Of a DNA stretch of 64,000 nucleotides, positions 61,372 through 64,000 are shown one piece after another. Made by a program: the position numbers and the translations under genes. The notes beneath the pieces were generated by a model that was not told the DNA's origin, ran no database searches, and was given only the letters and a program-made list of their open reading frames with translations. Source of the DNA: Straminergon stramineum (Eukaryota > Streptophyta > Bryopsida > Hypnales > Calliergonaceae); assembly GCA_963920665.1 (NCBI GenBank), contig OY987272.1:19646893-19710892 (forward strand). Direction: 5' to 3'. Position 1 is the stretch's first letter. Every line of letters begins with the position of its first letter.

Positions 61372-62600
61372 TTCTAAACTTAGTTATTTTAACATTATGC
61401 AGCAAAATATCAAAATTTGGACACCACCTATGTATTGTAATTGGAAGGTTTGGTTTCTCTGCACACGTTTGTTGCCCCACAGGTTTGCTATTGATCAATT
61501 GAGCATGTGAAACCTTGCAGCGATGAATGCAAGCCTTGTGAAAGAAGCAACAGGAAGAAAGAAGCTTAGCAGGTAAGAGGCGTAGGAGTAAGGGAGCGCT
61601 CGATTGGGAACGTGGAGAGCGTGGGCCAAACATTTTCCTCCTTGTCTATGATCGGAAAGAACTGGTGGCTAGTTCAAAGCTAGCCGGTGGAATTGGTTTA
61701 AAACCTGATTGCAATTTGAAAACATTGGCCCAAAAAAAAGTGAAATAATCCATAAAATTTCTATTTGAAGTGACAAATAGTTAAAATAACTAGACTCTGC
61801 ATTTAAAACCCGGTTCCATTCGGGAATTGAAGGAAAATAGCCAGTGAAACTCAAAAAACTCCGCGAACGTTGCTCCCTGCCCCGGCACTCCGGTAGGCGG
61901 AAACCCAATTTGGTGGAGGACTTAACCCTTAAACGTCGACACGGACGTTTTGTGTCCAATGGATGACAAAAACCAATCTGTCGGATGTACAAAAGTTGTT
62001 TTTCATCCAAATATTTTTTCATTGCGACCATACAAACATTCTCCTTACTAGAAGGCCAGAATTATCATCATTGAATGCATCCATATTTTTAGGTACCCCA
62101 AATTGTGAGAAGATGGCACAGAGATGTGTGTAGACGGTGATAGATCCCATGCTGCCCTTTTTGCAATTTCTGTGAGGGCAGCATGCCATGTGGATTGTCG
62201 CAAGTTTTTTCAATCACATTATAATATGTGGGCATTGTGGTCCTGCACTGTAGCGGGCACTTTCCTACTCTACAGTAGTAGAATTCGGCAATTGCCATCA
62301 CACAATACTGTTCACAATCGTCTTGTGTGGCAAGGAGACTTGAACATTGAATTTCTAAATTGTGACAAACTAGCCCAAATTGCACTATGCATCACAACAC
62401 CTATGATGCATAAACTACTTATTGTATCTACTTGGCTATGGCTAATGCTACTAATACATGAGGATCATGATCCTAAAGAAATCAAATTTCAGTTCATTGG
62501 CTTCACGAAACTCCTCCATAATAAAAGCCACCTTCTCTGTTATGACATAGAATTTCATTTTCATGTTAGTAACCCTCAAAGATGACGGCAACATGATTCA

Positions 62601-63620
62601 TCAAGTAGTACTCTATTGCAAAAACAATTTCTGTATGTTTCATTGCCCTTGATAATACAGAAACCAGCACTTCGACATCACTGAAATCCTAATCAATGCT
62701 GCAAATAGTATAGTGATGCCCCAACAATGTCAAAATCAATTACAAGTCGACAATGGGTACAACTTGATATATGGCTATGGTGACAACATTTTCTCTCTTC
62801 CCACACAATAACAACAACAATAGAAAGGAGCCTCACAAGCTGGATACTAAAAAATATGACTTCAGAAAATACATTGAGAAGTTGTCTTCAGGGACTGATT
62901 GACTTAGCTAATTAAGACATTCAACGCTTACCATATTCAAGTTTGCAAACACATAGAAGAAGCAAGCTGAGGGGCTTGGTGTGATGGAGGAACTTGTTTG
63001 GACATTGGGCCATTCTGCAACTTCAACTACTTGAATTTTTGATTTGCCTTGCTAGTTCTTCAACTGAAGGCAGTAATAGACTATGTCGTCAAGCGTCCCC
63101 GCCATGTATCTCCCTTGAACCTTCCTAATTCAATAACAGTGGGAGCAATCCAACAGGTGGCCATATTGGTCTATATGTATTAACATTTACAAAAATTGCA
63201 AGATCAAATTGAGGAGCAAATTCATATCAATAAACGAGTGAAGAAACAGATCTCAAAGAGACGAGTGAAGAAATGGACCACATCCAATGCTAACATGCAG
63301 GCGCCAAGAATGTTTAGGAGTGACGGAGCCGTGCTAAACAAGTAGGCGGAGCGTTCATCAAAGGAGGCCCAAACCCTAATGCAACTCCAATTCAACCAGG
63401 AAAATTGGAAGGCACCGCACTCAACGATCGCACGGAGAAGACAGATGTTATTGTAAGTGGTAGAGTAGCCTTGCTGCTACGATCCACTGAGATTCGGCCT
63501 CACCGTCCCAACGATTTGTTACCCCCTTCAAACTCACCAACTCCAGGGTGATCCGAAAGACCAAGAGAGCCACAAAGCGCCCAACACTTGGGAGAAAAAA
63601 ACCGGGCCCCCAACCAGCGC
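62601..63620. other. Unassigned DNA with rising GC content
   Basis: No supported gene. The composition shifts from AT-rich to GC-richer near 63300, and short open frames lack domains. Confidence 0.4.
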
Positions 63621-63970
63621 GCGCCGCTACGAACCTGTCACGACGTGCCAGCCCAACTCCCGGGTGTCCGCGACGTTCTCAGGAGCAGAAACCCACACTT
63701 AGAAAAAATAGACAATCGTCGCGCGCCTCCCAGTTCCGATATTGGAGCAACAGGGGTTCACGGTGTCCCGCCACGACCATCCCAACTCCCGTCCCAGACC
63801 CGATAACGGAGAACTGACACGCAACAGGGGTTCACGGTGTCCCGCCACGACCATCCCAACTCCCGGGTGCCGCGACATGGCTGCCTGTCACGCAAGAGGA
63901 CTGCCAAGTCCAAGGTGCCCGCGACACTGTGTGAGGAGTAGGACCCGACACTTGGAAAAACTCGCCCTCC
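63621..63970. repeat. GC-rich tandemly repeated block at the right edge
   Basis: The words CAACAGGGGTTCACGGTGTC and CGCCACGACCATCCCAACTC occur at about 63750 and again 72 bases later. Related words (CCCAACTCCCGGGTG, CCCGACACTTGG) recur on both sides. The array may continue beyond the window. Confidence 0.7.
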
Positions 63971-64000
63971 TCTGGGTAAGTAATTTCGATTCCTAGAACC

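Larger units (their letters stand above)
52884..62600. other. Long AT-rich gene desert
   Basis: Nearly 10 kb of A/T-rich DNA. No exon, transposase or terminal repeat can be supported. Inside it are a pair of inverted related segments (60318-60416 and 61277-61371) and scattered TTAACCCYTAAA-like words. Open frames such as 62124-62585 overlap others and show no domain. Confidence 0.55.

Noticed and set aside
62124..62585. 153-codon open frame in the right-hand desert
   Set aside because: No recognisable domain; the opposite strand also has open frames over the same stretch. An integrase-like reading of the minus strand could not be sustained.
1..64000. True fungal RIP or a fungal genome
   Set aside because: Gene content (GeBP-like, plant-type ENTH and GH31, TTTAGGG repeat, Met-tRNA-primed Copia) is plant-like, and the stops favour CG and CHG contexts in gene A over CpA in general.

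Overview
The window looks like nuclear DNA of a land plant, most likely a non-seed plant such as a bryophyte. The evidence is interrupted genes with canonical GT/AG introns, a TTTAGGG-type telomeric run at 35.87 kb, a Copia element primed by initiator Met-tRNA, a plant-type GH31 glycosidase, an ENTH-domain gene, a GeBP-like regulator and a DUF7869 gene. The bryophyte guess is an inference from the gene mix and could be wrong. Nothing points to a bacterial or organellar origin.

Layout. 0-2.7 kb: the middle part of a PARP1-like gene, broken off inside the WGR domain. 4.1-5.9 kb: a GeBP-like gene. 7.4-10.2 kb: an ENTH/epsin-like gene. 10.9-20.9 kb (minus strand): a GH31 alpha-glucosidase/alpha-xylosidase gene whose catalytic-domain exon is split by a 5.66-kb Copia retrotransposon (12,068-17,723). 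23.8-28.2 kb: AT-rich DNA without genes. 28.25-33.9 kb (minus strand): a DUF7869 gene split by copy 1 of an uncharacterised 3.36-kb element. A second copy of that element lies in opposite orientation at 37.06-40.41 kb. 44.8-52.9 kb: a very large unknown gene (gene A, about 1,420 codons, possible ParB/Srx-like segment), an FCP1-like phosphatase-fold gene and a disordered-protein gene (gene C). 52.9-62.6 kb: a second long AT-rich gene desert, then GC-richer repeats to the end.

Two observations stand out. First, a 19-bp palindrome with consensus TATCnTCGAnTCGAnGATA occurs at least 18 times, only between about 34.0 and 50.2 kb. It clusters upstream of the DUF7869 gene and upstream of gene A, sits twice in each of gene A's two introns, and occurs in gene A's last exon. 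I know of no such system; a protein-bound site family (parS-like or transposase-like) is one explanation. Second, nearly every gene and transposon here is broken by nonsense codons explainable as C-to-T (or G-to-A) changes at Gln, Arg and Trp codons, while the reading frame on both sides stays open. The two copies of the 3.36-kb element show this directly. It looks like strong deamination of methylated cytosine, and the AT-rich deserts may be its end state. The FCP1-like gene is the only sizeable domain-bearing frame I found without such a stop.

The genes do not form a pathway. They are unrelated chromosomal genes, plus mobile or selfish-looking genes, in a decaying and probably silenced region. 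Exon limits were read by eye from splice signals and frame continuity. Coordinates of repeats and element ends may be off by a few bases, or by tens of bases for the 3.36-kb element.
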